Shown here piece after piece: positions 46,834 to 55,746 of a stretch of DNA of 64,000 nucleotides. A program made the position numbers and the translations under genes. The stretch spans positions 145,796 through 209,795 of the forward strand of contig JAJXYC010000015.1 of the NCBI GenBank assembly GCA_021780815.1. Reading direction: 5' to 3'. The notes beneath the pieces were generated by a model. The model did no database searches. It was not told where the DNA came from and saw only the letters and a program-made list of their open reading frames with translations. This stretch comes from Bacteroidota bacterium. Its GTDB lineage: Bacteria; Bacteroidota; Ignavibacteria; Kapaibacteriales; UBA2268. How positions within the stretch are numbered: the first letter of the stretch is position 1; every line of letters starts with the position of its first letter.

Positions 46834-48951
46834 ATGAACCGTTTCTTTATAATTTTTTCTCTTTCTTTTATACTTTTGGTTAATTTGGTTTTTGCTGATA
46901 TAATTCCTGAAGTATCAAAAAGTTCTTTGGATTTTGGAGTTGTTGCAAGTTGTAAAAAACCTACTGATACAGTAGTTGTCAAAAATCCCACGGGAAGCCA
47001 ATCTAATTTCAAATTGCTTGTAGGAGAAAAAATTATAGGAAACGATGTTCAAAATTTTAAAATTGTTAATCCTAAAATCAAAGATTTAGATTTACCTCCT
47101 TATGATGGTTCAAATGCCGTGATTTATGTGGTCGAATTTGAACCATCAATTGGAGTTTCAGGGTTCAAGCAAGCAACATTAGAAATACCTACTGATTTAC
47201 CTAATTATCCAACTATTTCTATTCCTCTTTCGGGAACTTCCGAAATTTTGCAATATATCATCAATCCACCACAAATTAATTTTGGAGATATTGCAACAAA
47301 CACAAATTATCAAAAATCTATTGATATTGAGGTCATTTCAGATTCGCTTTCAGCAAAATATATATCTATAAGTAATTCTAAGTCGAATTTAACTTTTTCT
47401 ACAACTCCAACTGATTCTTTGTTTACTCCACAAAATTCAAAAAGAACAATTACTCTTAATATAAATTTGCCAAATATAGGAGCTTTTTCAGACCAAATTA
47501 ATATCCATATTAATGAACCTTGCGATACTGTCCTTTCAATTCCTATTAAAGCAAACGGTGTTGCTTCTTCAATTACTGCCGATTTCTTAGACGTCGATTT
47601 TGGCTTAATTTCTAAATGCGAGAAAAAAGATACAACTATTGCTTTGTCGTTCTCGGGTTCCGAAAATGGCACAATTGATAGTGTGGGAAGTCTTTCTGGT
47701 AATTTGAGTAATCTTTTACAAGTTGAGTTCTCAAAACCTCTGCCAATTTCTATGGATAAAAATAATCCTACTGAAATTATTACTTTTTCAATTAATGGAG
47801 ACAATTTGCAATCAGGTAATTTTGATGTATCTGTACCGATATATACAACAATTGCTGGGCAATCTAATAAATTGCTCTTTCATTTTATTGCCAATATCCA
47901 AGATGCTAAGCTATCGCAAGACCAAATAAGTATTGCTTTTCCAACTTTGCTTCCTAATAATAATGACCAAAAAACTTTGAAAATTACAAACAATTCTAAT
48001 TTTGATATTTCAGTTGATTCTTGCAAGTTCGTTGGGAACTTCCCTCAATTCTTTTCTCTTTTGCCTAATTTTGTATCTGGTATTTTAACAATTAGTAATT
48101 CAAACAATTATAATATTGTTTTTGAACCAAAATTACCCAATATTTCGGCAAATTGCAACTTAATTGTTTATTATAGCTATCGAGGTTGTCAGGATAGTTT
48201 AATGGTAAATCTATCTGGTAATTCTTTCGCAAAAGGGAAAATTGATTTTGCTTTTTCTAATTTAAATTCAATTGAAATTAATCCTAAATTAGGTGAACTG
48301 ATTTTGCCTATTACAATGAAATCGGAAGATGCTCAAATGTTTGTACAAGATACAGTTATATGCGAACTGTCTTTCCCTCGTTCTATTTTTTATCCATTAA
48401 CAATTAAAAATACCACACAAGCAAGAATTATTTCTAATACTATAAATAATAATAACAGAATTATTCAAATTGCTAATTATATTAATACAAATTTAGATTC
48501 ATCAAATAATTATTTGTTCGCTGAAATCCAAGGTGTTCCTTTGTTGGGCGATACAAAAACAGGCACTTTTGATTTACAAAATATTAAATTTTTAAACCAT
48601 AGTGATTTGTTCGATGTTGGCAATATTGCTAATTTGCCATTTGAATTGCAAGTATGCACTGCTGGTGGTGATAGATTACTTACATTTGCAAATGGAGGTA
48701 ATCCTGGAATAGTTAAGATATCAACATTAGGTAATGAAGGTACAATCCAATTTCTTGCCTTAGAAAAAGGAGAAAATCAAATTTTTATTTATGATTATAC
48801 GGGAAATATAGTGTTCTTAACTAACTTCTTTTCTCAAAGTAATGAATTAGTTCAAATTCCTCTGAAATTAAGCAATTTGCTAGCAGGAGTATATTTCATA
48901 AGAATTAAAACATTATCAAATACATATTCAGGCAAATTCTTAAAAAATTAG
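46834..48951 (+). CDS. T9SS-exported choice-of-anchor D protein with cohesin-like region
   Basis: A 705-residue secreted protein. A signal peptide (1-21, ending VFA) is followed by several ASPM/SPD-2/Hydin immunoglobulin-like repeats, about 25-450. Examples are KSSLDFGVVASCKKPTDTVV, PPQINFGDIATNTNYQKSID and FLDVDFGLISKCEKKDTTIA. A cohesin-like beta domain lies at about 470-610. A VCTAGGDRLLTF linker leads to a T9SS type A sorting domain (ENQIFIYDYTGNIVFLTNFF to LLAGVYFIRIKTLSNTY, ending KFLKN). It shares this C-terminal order with the 1401-residue protein at 30040-34245. AAAGG precedes the ATG. It sits 28 bases after pnp and may be read through from it. The ligand is unknown. Confidence 0.83.
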   Translation: MNRFFIIFSLSFILLVNLVFADIIPEVSKSSLDFGVVASCKKPTDTVVVKNPTGSQSNFKLLVGEKIIGNDVQNFKIVNPKIKDLDLPPYDGSNAVIYVVEFEPSIGVSGFKQATLEIPTDLPNYPTISIPLSGTSEILQYIINPPQINFGDIATNTNYQKSIDIEVISDSLSAKYISISNSKSNLTFSTTPTDSLFTPQNSKRTITLNINLPNIGAFSDQINIHINEPCDTVLSIPIKANGVASSITADFLDVDFGLISKCEKKDTTIALSFSGSENGTIDSVGSLSGNLSNLLQVEFSKPLPISMDKNNPTEIITFSINGDNLQSGNFDVSVPIYTTIAGQSNKLLFHFIANIQDAKLSQDQISIAFPTLLPNNNDQKTLKITNNSNFDISVDSCKFVGNFPQFFSLLPNFVSGILTISNSNNYNIVFEPKLPNISANCNLIVYYSYRGCQDSLMVNLSGNSFAKGKIDFAFSNLNSIEINPKLGELILPITMKSEDAQMFVQDTVICELSFPRSIFYPLTIKNTTQARIISNTINNNNRIIQIANYINTNLDSSNNYLFAEIQGVPLLGDTKTGTFDLQNIKFLNHSDLFDVGNIANLPFELQVCTAGGDRLLTFANGGNPGIVKISTLGNEGTIQFLALEKGENQIFIYDYTGNIVFLTNFFSQSNELVQIPLKLSNLLAGVYFIRIKTLSNTYSGKFLKN

Positions 48952-48956
48952 CACTA

Positions 48957-49002
48957 TATCTATAAATGCTTTCATATAGATATTATTCATGATATTATTC
49001 AT
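48957..49002. repeat. Inverted repeat and 12-bp tandem repeat in a convergent gap
   Basis: Perfect eight-base arms TATCTATA (48957-48964) and TATAGATA (48975-48982) form a hairpin six bases after the stop of the T9SS cargo gene. It is overlapped by two tandem copies of GATATTATTCAT (48979-48990, 48991-49002). The hairpin may act as a weak terminator, although it lacks GC pairs and a T-run. The rest of the 217-base gap before glgA is featureless. Confidence 0.5.
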
Positions 49003-49168
49003 TTGCAGATATTTTGATATTGCTGTATTATGTGCCTATTATTTCAGTATTTATACTAAATCATTTTTTTTTATTTTCTTGCATCTTATTCCCTTCGCCT
49101 CGCTCCTTTGTAGTAAAAAATTCCAAATTCCTTCCTAATTAGTTCAGAAGAGCAAAAAAGAAATGAGT

Positions 49169-50641
49169 TTATATGTTATATTTTTCTCTTGCCCAATGAA
49201 AAACTTTAATATAGTCTTGTGCTGTTTGATAAGACGAAAAGTTTTGCATCATAGCATTTTTACGAATAACATCCCAGTGAGTTGGATTATTGTAAATATC
49301 CAATGCCCGATTAATAGCAAAAGCCATATCATCAGCATCATATTGCCAAAATGTAAAGCCTGTCCCTTCCTGTTTTTGGTAGTTATACTCTTGCACAGTG
49401 TCAGCAAGCCCACCTGTTTCTCTAACAATTGGAATTGTTCCATATTTTAAAGCATACATTTGCGATAAACCACAAGGTTCAAAGCGAGATGGCATTAAAA
49501 AATAATCCGCAGCAGCATAAACTTGATGAGATAATTTTGTATTATGTCCAATATAATTCAAAGCTTTATTTGGAAAACGATGGGATAAATATCTAAAAAA
49601 TTCCTCGTAATGATATTCACCAGAAGCCAATACAAAAATTTTAAAATTCCGTCGTTGTAGAAGTTCTTCAATTTTATTAATAACTAAATCAATCCCTTTT
49701 TGTTCTGCTAATCTTGTTACCATAGCAATAAGCGGAGCATCTAAATCATCATTATCATTTAACCCGAAATCTTTTAAAAGGCGAATTTTATCGTTTCGTT
49801 TTTTTTCTAATGAATTAATGCCATATTTTTCATAAATCAAGTTATCTTCCTCAGGATGCCATTCTGAATAATCTACTCCATTTAAAATACCAATAAAATC
49901 AGCGGCTCGAGAATTAATTACTCCCTCTAATCCTTCACCGGCAAATGTCCAACGAATTTCTTTAGCATAATTAGGACTTACAGTAGTAAATTTATCGGAA
50001 TATGAAATTCCAACTTTCATTGCATTCACAATTCCATAATATTCGAATGGGGAAAACGGATAAAATTGCTTCCAATCGATTCCTGCATAAAGTAAAGCCG
50101 TTTGAGGATTAAATTTCCCCTGATAAGCAAGATTATGAATAGTATAAACGCCAGCAGTATTTCTAAACATAGGAACATCTTTATAAAATTCTTTCAAAAA
50201 TGCAAGTGCAAAAGCAGTATGGAAATCATGAGAATGTATTATATCAGGTGAAAAATCTATTGCTTTGCATACTTCAAAAGCGGCTTTATTAAAGAAAATG
50301 AACCTCCTGTCATTATCTGCATATTCATTAGGTGCACCATAAATACCTGGTCTATCAAAATATTCATTGTTTTCAATTAAATATAATTTTACATTTGTAT
50401 TAGGAAGAAAACCCTCCCAAAGTAAAGCATATTCATTCCAATACCCCATTTTCACAAACAAAGTTTTGAACGTATTGCGTAATCCCCATTGTTCAGGATT
50501 AATAAATCCATATTTTGGCAAAACAATAATTGGGTTATGCCCTTGTTTTATCCAGTTTTTTGAGAGATTAGCCACCATATCGCCCAAACCACCAGCGGTA
50601 GCAATCGGATTTAATTCTGCTGTAAGTGTTAAAATATTCAC
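49169..50641 (-). CDS. glgA: Glycogen synthase (ADP-glucose type)
   Basis: A 490-residue GT5 enzyme. The N-terminal starch-synthase catalytic domain opens ILTLTAELNPIATAGGLGDM, where the usual KTGGLGD reads ATAGGLGD, so the ADP-glucose-contacting Lys is replaced by Ala. Further motifs are DIIHSHDFHTAF, VYTIHNLAYQGKF and FTTVSPNYAKEI. The GT-B C-terminal half has VTRLAEQKGIDLV and PSRFEPCGLSQMYALKYGTI with the catalytic Glu. It extends alpha-1,4-glucans from a nucleotide-glucose donor. No other glg genes (glgB, glgC) are nearby. It is divergent from the lipid-kinase-like gene with 95 bases between. Confidence 0.92.
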   Translation of the reverse strand: MNILTLTAELNPIATAGGLGDMVANLSKNWIKQGHNPIIVLPKYGFINPEQWGLRNTFKTLFVKMGYWNEYALLWEGFLPNTNVKLYLIENNEYFDRPGIYGAPNEYADNDRRFIFFNKAAFEVCKAIDFSPDIIHSHDFHTAFALAFLKEFYKDVPMFRNTAGVYTIHNLAYQGKFNPQTALLYAGIDWKQFYPFSPFEYYGIVNAMKVGISYSDKFTTVSPNYAKEIRWTFAGEGLEGVINSRAADFIGILNGVDYSEWHPEEDNLIYEKYGINSLEKKRNDKIRLLKDFGLNDNDDLDAPLIAMVTRLAEQKGIDLVINKIEELLQRRNFKIFVLASGEYHYEEFFRYLSHRFPNKALNYIGHNTKLSHQVYAAADYFLMPSRFEPCGLSQMYALKYGTIPIVRETGGLADTVQEYNYQKQEGTGFTFWQYDADDMAFAINRALDIYNNPTHWDVIRKNAMMQNFSSYQTAQDYIKVFHWAREKYNI

Positions 50642-50736
50642 TTTTTAACTTTTTCAATATTCAAAAAATATAAATTTACTTATAATTTTATAATTTGCAA
50701 CATTTATAAATACAAATTTTATAAAATCTTTTTACA

Positions 50737-51561
50737 ATGAATATAAAGTTTATGCAAGCATTAGAAAAGCAAAATAACAAACCAAATAAATTAGACAAAC
50801 ATCATATTCAAGATAACGAGTTTGCTAACCTTATTTATAATAGCAATAATTTTGATGATATGCATAATCAATCAGATGAAGGTGGTAAAACGAAAAAAAA
50901 GAAAAAAGTGGATATATCTTATGCATCGGAAATTCGAAGAAAATTAATCCATTTGTTTTCTTTAAGTATTCCTTTAATTTATATACATATTAATAAAGAT
51001 TTAGCCTTAATTTTAATATCGATTATTACTTTAATAACAGTTTTTTTAGATATCGGAAGCAAAAAAATTCCATTTATTACAAATTTTATGAATACTTTAT
51101 TTGGAGATATACTAAGAAAACATGAAAAGAAAAAAAAGAAATTCCGCTTAAATGGAGCTTCATGGCTGACAATTTCAGCTTTTTTAACAATATTGATTTT
51201 CCCGAAAATCGTAGCAGTTGTTGCTTTTACAATATTGATTATATCAGATATATCGTCGGCATTAATTGGGAAGAAGTTTGGAAAAATCAAAATATTTAAG
51301 AAAAAAACACTTGAAGGTAGCACCGCATTCTTTATTTCGGCATCAATTATTGTTTTTATTTATCAACAAGTTTACAATGCAGGGAGTAGTTTTTTATTAA
51401 TTGGAATTTTTGCAGCATTAGTAAGTACTTTTTTTGAAGCTATTTCCAAGAAAATAAAAATTGATGATAATTTGCTTGCACCGATTTCCTTTTCAATTGT
51501 ATTTTGGTTAGGAGAATTCATCGCAAACTACTTTGGTCAATCCTATATTCATATCTTGTAA
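50737..51561 (+). CDS. Dolichol kinase/CTP-dependent diacylglycerol kinase-like membrane protein
   Basis: A 274-residue protein. A hydrophilic N-terminal extension of about 65 residues, rich in Asn, Lys and Asp, is followed by six or seven hydrophobic helices. The sequence EIRRKLIHLFSLSIPLIYI opens the conserved domain, and ISDISSALIGKKFGKIKIF followed by KKTLEGSTAFF is the nucleotide-binding signature shared by dolichol kinases, phytol kinases and yeast Dgk1. These use CTP to phosphorylate lipid alcohols; the substrate in this bacterium could be diacylglycerol or an isoprenoid alcohol. It precedes threonine aldolase by 54 bases on the same strand. The extension is poorly conserved in style and could be partly mis-started. 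Confidence 0.78.
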   Translation: MNIKFMQALEKQNNKPNKLDKHHIQDNEFANLIYNSNNFDDMHNQSDEGGKTKKKKKVDISYASEIRRKLIHLFSLSIPLIYIHINKDLALILISIITLITVFLDIGSKKIPFITNFMNTLFGDILRKHEKKKKKFRLNGASWLTISAFLTILIFPKIVAVVAFTILIISDISSALIGKKFGKIKIFKKKTLEGSTAFFISASIIVFIYQQVYNAGSSFLLIGIFAALVSTFFEAISKKIKIDDNLLAPISFSIVFWLGEFIANYFGQSYIHIL

Positions 51562-51615
51562 AAATATTTTATATAATACTTTACCCAAATTTTCAACAAA
51601 ATTAAATACAAAAAA

Positions 51616-52662
51616 ATGGAAAACATTATTGATTTAAGAAGCGACACAGTTACAAAACCAAGCAAAGAGATGCTTGAATATATGCTAAAAGCAGAAGTTG
51701 GCGACGACGTTTACGGGGAAGACCCAACAATTAATTCTTTACAAGAAGAAGTTGCTGCAATGTTTGGCAAAGAATCTGGTCTTTTTGTGCCAAGTGGAAC
51801 AATGAGCAATCAAATTTGTATTGCCTTAAACACAATGCCCGGCGAGGAAATTATTGCTGATAGTAATTCACATATATTTTTTTATGAAAATGGCGCCCCA
51901 GCCAAACTTTCTGGCACACAAATTTTCCCAATAGAATCTACAAATGGAGAAATTCCTTTGGAAAAAATTGAACAAGCAATTCGCCCAGATGTTTATTATT
52001 TTCCAAAAACTTCAATGATTGAACTGGAAAATACCCATAACCGCCATGGTGGAACTATTATATCTATCAATTATATTAAAGAAGTATACGAATTAGCAAA
52101 AGAATATAATATTAAACTTCACCTTGACGGCGCTCGCATTTGGAACGCTCATGCAATTACAGGAATTCCTTTTAATGAATATGGCAAATACTTCAATACA
52201 ATCAGCGTATGCTTTTCTAAAGGATTAGGTGCACCAGTTGGTTCAATGTTGCTTTCTACTCAAGAAAATATTCAAAAAGCATTAAAAATTAGAAAAACGT
52301 TTGGCGGTGGAATGAGGCAAGCAGGCATTTTAGCCGCTGCTGCAAAATTTGCACTGAAGAACAACTTGCCTAAATTAATCGAAGACCATCGCAAAGCTTT
52401 GGAATTTGGAAAAATTCTTTCTAATTCAGAATTTATTTCCATTGATTTAAATTCAATTCAAACAAATATTGTGATGTTCGATTTAGACAAAAGAATTAAT
52501 ATTACAAATTTCATTAACCAATTAAAAAATCAAAATATCTTGCTTTCAGGAGTTGGTGGAAATAGGATTCGTGTTGTTTTCCATTTAAATATAACTTTTG
52601 AAGAAGCACTGTATTCGGCAAGTACTATTAAAGAGTTATCTAATAAATTAATTAAAAATTAG
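51616..52662 (+). CDS. ltaE: Low-specificity L-threonine aldolase
   Basis: A 348-residue fold-type I PLP enzyme that cleaves L-threonine or allo-threonine to glycine and acetaldehyde. It begins IIDLRSDTVTKPSKEML and contains VGDDVYGEDPTIN, LFVPSGTMSNQI and ENTHNRHGGTI. The PLP Asp171 lies in LHLDGARIWNA and the Schiff-base Lys202 in VCFSKGLGAPVGS. It is followed after four bases by a thioesterase gene and is likely co-transcribed with it. Confidence 0.95.
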   Translation: MENIIDLRSDTVTKPSKEMLEYMLKAEVGDDVYGEDPTINSLQEEVAAMFGKESGLFVPSGTMSNQICIALNTMPGEEIIADSNSHIFFYENGAPAKLSGTQIFPIESTNGEIPLEKIEQAIRPDVYYFPKTSMIELENTHNRHGGTIISINYIKEVYELAKEYNIKLHLDGARIWNAHAITGIPFNEYGKYFNTISVCFSKGLGAPVGSMLLSTQENIQKALKIRKTFGGGMRQAGILAAAAKFALKNNLPKLIEDHRKALEFGKILSNSEFISIDLNSIQTNIVMFDLDKRINITNFINQLKNQNILLSGVGGNRIRVVFHLNITFEEALYSASTIKELSNKLIKN

Positions 52663-52666
52663 AATT

Positions 52667-53152
52667 ATGGAACAAAAAGCAAAACCTAAAATTGATTTTG
52701 ATACTGAAATAAAGAAATATAACTTCAAAAACAACGTAAAAATTCATTTCTATCAAGTAGATGCAATTGGTGTTCTTTACAATATCCAGTATTTATATTT
52801 GTTTGAAAATGCAAGATTGGATTATTTGCAAAATCTCGGATTAATTTTAACTTTAAATGATTTAATCACCCAGTTCCCAGTTATGACAGTAAGCCATAAC
52901 ATAGATTATATTAATTCTGCGGAATTTGGTGATGATGTTGAAATATATACACGAGTAAAAAGCATTAGCAATTCTTCATTAATTTTTGAAAATCTTGCAG
53001 TAAAAAATACAAATGTATTGTTAGCAAAATCTTCAACAGTTTATGTTTATATTGATGCATTAACAAAGAAATCCAAGCCTATTCCAGAAGAAATAAAGTA
53101 TTTATTTTCATCATTTGAAAAAGATAATATAGAAACCAATATTAAAAATTAA
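52667..53152 (+). CDS. YbgC-type acyl-CoA thioesterase (hotdog fold)
   Basis: A 161-residue single hotdog-domain protein. The segment FYQVDAIGVLYNIQYLYLFE followed by NARLDYLQNLGL matches the 4-hydroxybenzoyl-CoA thioesterase family active-site helix (D-x(2)-G-x(2)-Y/N-N-x(2)-Y). The catalytic Asp is D35 if this alignment is right. Family members hydrolyse short or medium acyl-CoA or acyl-ACP; specificity cannot be read. It lies four bases after ltaE and three bases before the GH3 gene. Confidence 0.83.
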   Translation: MEQKAKPKIDFDTEIKKYNFKNNVKIHFYQVDAIGVLYNIQYLYLFENARLDYLQNLGLILTLNDLITQFPVMTVSHNIDYINSAEFGDDVEIYTRVKSISNSSLIFENLAVKNTNVLLAKSSTVYVYIDALTKKSKPIPEEIKYLFSSFEKDNIETNIKN

Positions 53153-53155
53153 AAA

Positions 53156-54706
53156 ATGAAAAAAATCAGCGATTGGGAAATAGAAAAATTATCTGCACAA
53201 GTTGTATTTCCAAGATTAAATATTTTTGATTATTTAATCAATAATGAATATAAAAAAAGTATTGAAGCATTAGTTATCAAAGGTGTTGGCGGATTTTGTG
53301 TTTTTGGTGGTAATATTGAAGACAATATCAAAGTAATCAATGAATTACAAATGATTACAGACATACCATTGCTTTTTGCCGGTGATTTTGAAAATGGTTT
53401 ATCAATGAGGCTATCTGAAGGCACAGAATTTCCACATTCTATGGCACTTGCCAAAACAAAATCCACCGAAACAACCCGCAATACAGCAAAGATGATTGCA
53501 ATGGAAGCGAAAGCCATTGGTGTTCATTGGAATTTTGCTCCTGTTGCTGACATAAACAATAATCCTAACAATCCTGTAATAAATATTCGCTCATTTGGTG
53601 AAAATACAGAATTAGTATCCGCACATACAACTGCATATATTGACGGTTGCCAAAGTGAAAAAATACTTGCTTGTGCAAAACATTTTCCTGGACACGGTGA
53701 TACGCAAATTAATTCGCATTTATCTCTTCCTGAATTGAATTTTACGTTAGAACAATTGCGAATCAGAGAATTACTCCCTTTTATCGGAGCTATTGCTGCT
53801 GACGTTCATTCTATTATGTTGGGTCATTTATCTCTCCCTTTAATTACTAATTCAAATTTACCTGCTTCGTTCTCTAAAATAATTGTAACTGATTTATTAA
53901 AGAATGAATTAAATTTCAAAGGGTTAATTGTTACTGATGCATTAGAAATGAATGCAATTTGCAATAACTTCACTATTAATCAAATTGCTCAATTAACCAT
54001 TGAAGCAGGCGTCAATGTCCTTTTAATGCCTCAAAATGAACTCGCAATAATTGATGAATTACAATCTTTATCTCTCAAAAACGAAGAATTTAAAATGAAT
54101 TTGATTCAATCAGTTGAAAAAATTATTCGAGAAAAGCGTTGGACAGGACTTATTCCACAATACGTACATCAAGATTCACCTAAAAATTTATTTACTACTC
54201 ACCCTTATAAAGCATTAAAGTATTCCAGCAAGGCTTTGCAAATTATTGACCCTGATAATTTAATTCCATTGAAAGATATAAACAGAATAAGCGTATTTGC
54301 GTTATTAAATAATAGCAACAATTTTGACAAAGCTACCAAATTTGTCAAGATGTTAAGCGAAGCAACTGATTTTGAACTTGATTTCGCATATTTGGATTCT
54401 CGAATTCAACAAGAATACCTTGATAAGTTTAAAGAAGAATCTACCGAATCTGATTTAGTGATTTTCCCTATTTTCCTTAAAAATAGCACTTATGCAAATT
54501 CGGTAAGTTTGCCCCCTGAATTCAAATGGATTATTGAAGAATTATCTGAAAATAAAAAGTCAATTTCAATTTTATTTGGCTCACCTTATTATTCAGATGA
54601 AATCAAATCAAATGGCAAAATTTTAACATTTTCAGATGCTTATTCGTCATTAGCCGCAGTTGTTGTTAAATTAACAAATAGAAATTTAGACTGGATTGAA
54701 GAATGA
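53156..54706 (+). CDS. GH3 family beta-N-acetylglucosaminidase, NagZ-like
   Basis: A 516-residue GH3 protein without a signal peptide, so probably cytoplasmic. The TIM barrel (about 15-335) has the NagZ motif AKHFPGHGDTQINSHLSLP (174-192), including the Asp-His pair used as acid/base, and the nucleophile Asp261 in GLIVTDALEM. ADINNNPNNPVINIRSFGE is another conserved loop. An additional C-terminal alpha/beta domain (345-516) makes it longer than the roughly 340-residue single-domain NagZ. It probably releases GlcNAc from recycled muropeptides. Its last four bases overlap rfbB (ATGA), coupling it to the polysaccharide cluster. Confidence 0.9.
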   Translation: MKKISDWEIEKLSAQVVFPRLNIFDYLINNEYKKSIEALVIKGVGGFCVFGGNIEDNIKVINELQMITDIPLLFAGDFENGLSMRLSEGTEFPHSMALAKTKSTETTRNTAKMIAMEAKAIGVHWNFAPVADINNNPNNPVINIRSFGENTELVSAHTTAYIDGCQSEKILACAKHFPGHGDTQINSHLSLPELNFTLEQLRIRELLPFIGAIAADVHSIMLGHLSLPLITNSNLPASFSKIIVTDLLKNELNFKGLIVTDALEMNAICNNFTINQIAQLTIEAGVNVLLMPQNELAIIDELQSLSLKNEEFKMNLIQSVEKIIREKRWTGLIPQYVHQDSPKNLFTTHPYKALKYSSKALQIIDPDNLIPLKDINRISVFALLNNSNNFDKATKFVKMLSEATDFELDFAYLDSRIQQEYLDKFKEESTESDLVIFPIFLKNSTYANSVSLPPEFKWIIEELSENKKSISILFGSPYYSDEIKSNGKILTFSDAYSSLAAVVVKLTNRNLDWIEE

Positions 54707-55716
54707 ACTCAATTTTAATTACCGGTGGCGCAGGATTTATTGGGAGCAATTTTATTAAATTACTTTTAAAATCAACTCAATACAAAGTTGTTAATTACGA
54801 TATGCTAACTTATTCAGGGAATTTAGAAAACTTGAAGGGACTTTATGATTATCCTAATTATCATTTTGAATTAGGAGATATTTGTGATGAGAAAAAAGTT
54901 TCTGAAGTAATAGAGCAATATGAAATTGATACAATTATAAATTTTGCTGCCGAAAGCCACGTAGACCGATCGATAATTGATGCAGAACCATTCTTGCATA
55001 CAAATATATTAGGCGTTGCAAACTTATTAAATTTAACCAATAAATATAATTTAGAAAAGTTTTTACAAATATCCACTGACGAAGTTTATGGAAGCGCCCC
55101 TTTTGATGAAACTTTTACAGAAGAAAGCAATTTAAATCCAAATTCCCCATATTCTGCTTCAAAAGCATCAGCAGATTTGCTTGTTCGTGCTTATCAGCAA
55201 ACTTTCAACACGCCAGCATTAATTACACGCACTACAAATAATTTTGGTCCATACCAATATCCTGAAAAATTTATTCCTTTAATTATTGTAAATGCTTTTG
55301 AAGACAAAAAAATACCAGTTTATGGGGATGGTTTGAATATACGAGATTGGATTTACGTAGAAGATAATTGTAGAGCGTTATTATCTGTGCTTGAAAAAGG
55401 GAAAATCGGGGAAATATATAATATTTCAGCCAAAAATGAAATGACAAATCTTGAAATCGTTAAAATGATATTAAATCTTATTGGTAAAAGCGAAAATTTA
55501 ATAGAATTTGTCAAAGATAGACCGGGACATGACAAAAGATATTCAATTTCATCAAACAAAATAAGAGAAAATCTTTTGTGGCAGCCTCAATTTGCTTTTG
55601 AAGATGCTTTAAAAAATACTTTCGTTTGGTATCGCACTCATATTTCTTGGCTAAATAATATAATTAAAAGAAGTAATTTTAGTGAATTTTACTCAACTCA
55701 ATATAAAACTATTTAA
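54703..55716 (+). CDS. rfbB: dTDP-glucose 4,6-dehydratase
   Basis: A 337-residue extended short-chain dehydrogenase. NAD-binding TGGAGFIGSNFIKLL is at the N-terminus. The dehydratase triad is in QISTDEVYGSAPF (Thr-Asp-Glu) and the Tyr-Lys pair in SPYSASKASADLL. The sequence AESHVDRSI and RTTNNFGPYQYPEKFIPLII distinguish it from UDP-glucose epimerases. It makes dTDP-4-keto-6-deoxyglucose, precursor of rhamnose, fucosamine and other deoxysugars. The partner genes rfbA, rfbC and rfbD are not in the window. It overlaps the GH3 gene by four bases and precedes the UDP-GlcNAc dehydrogenase by 30 bases. Confidence 0.95.
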   Translation: MNSILITGGAGFIGSNFIKLLLKSTQYKVVNYDMLTYSGNLENLKGLYDYPNYHFELGDICDEKKVSEVIEQYEIDTIINFAAESHVDRSIIDAEPFLHTNILGVANLLNLTNKYNLEKFLQISTDEVYGSAPFDETFTEESNLNPNSPYSASKASADLLVRAYQQTFNTPALITRTTNNFGPYQYPEKFIPLIIVNAFEDKKIPVYGDGLNIRDWIYVEDNCRALLSVLEKGKIGEIYNISAKNEMTNLEIVKMILNLIGKSENLIEFVKDRPGHDKRYSISSNKIRENLLWQPQFAFEDALKNTFVWYRTHISWLNNIIKRSNFSEFYSTQYKTI

Positions 55717-55746
55717 TTTTGAATTTTAGAAATAAAGAAAATTGAA

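Noticed and set aside
47310..47804. 164-codon minus-strand frame inside the 705-residue T9SS gene
   Set aside because: Antisense shadow of an AT-rich beta-repeat gene, without start signals or recognisable domain.
46834..48951. pnp followed by the T9SS gene as a functional RNA-surface link
   Set aside because: The 28-base gap suggests possible read-through, but nothing in the cargo protein suggests RNA binding, so proximity alone is not evidence.
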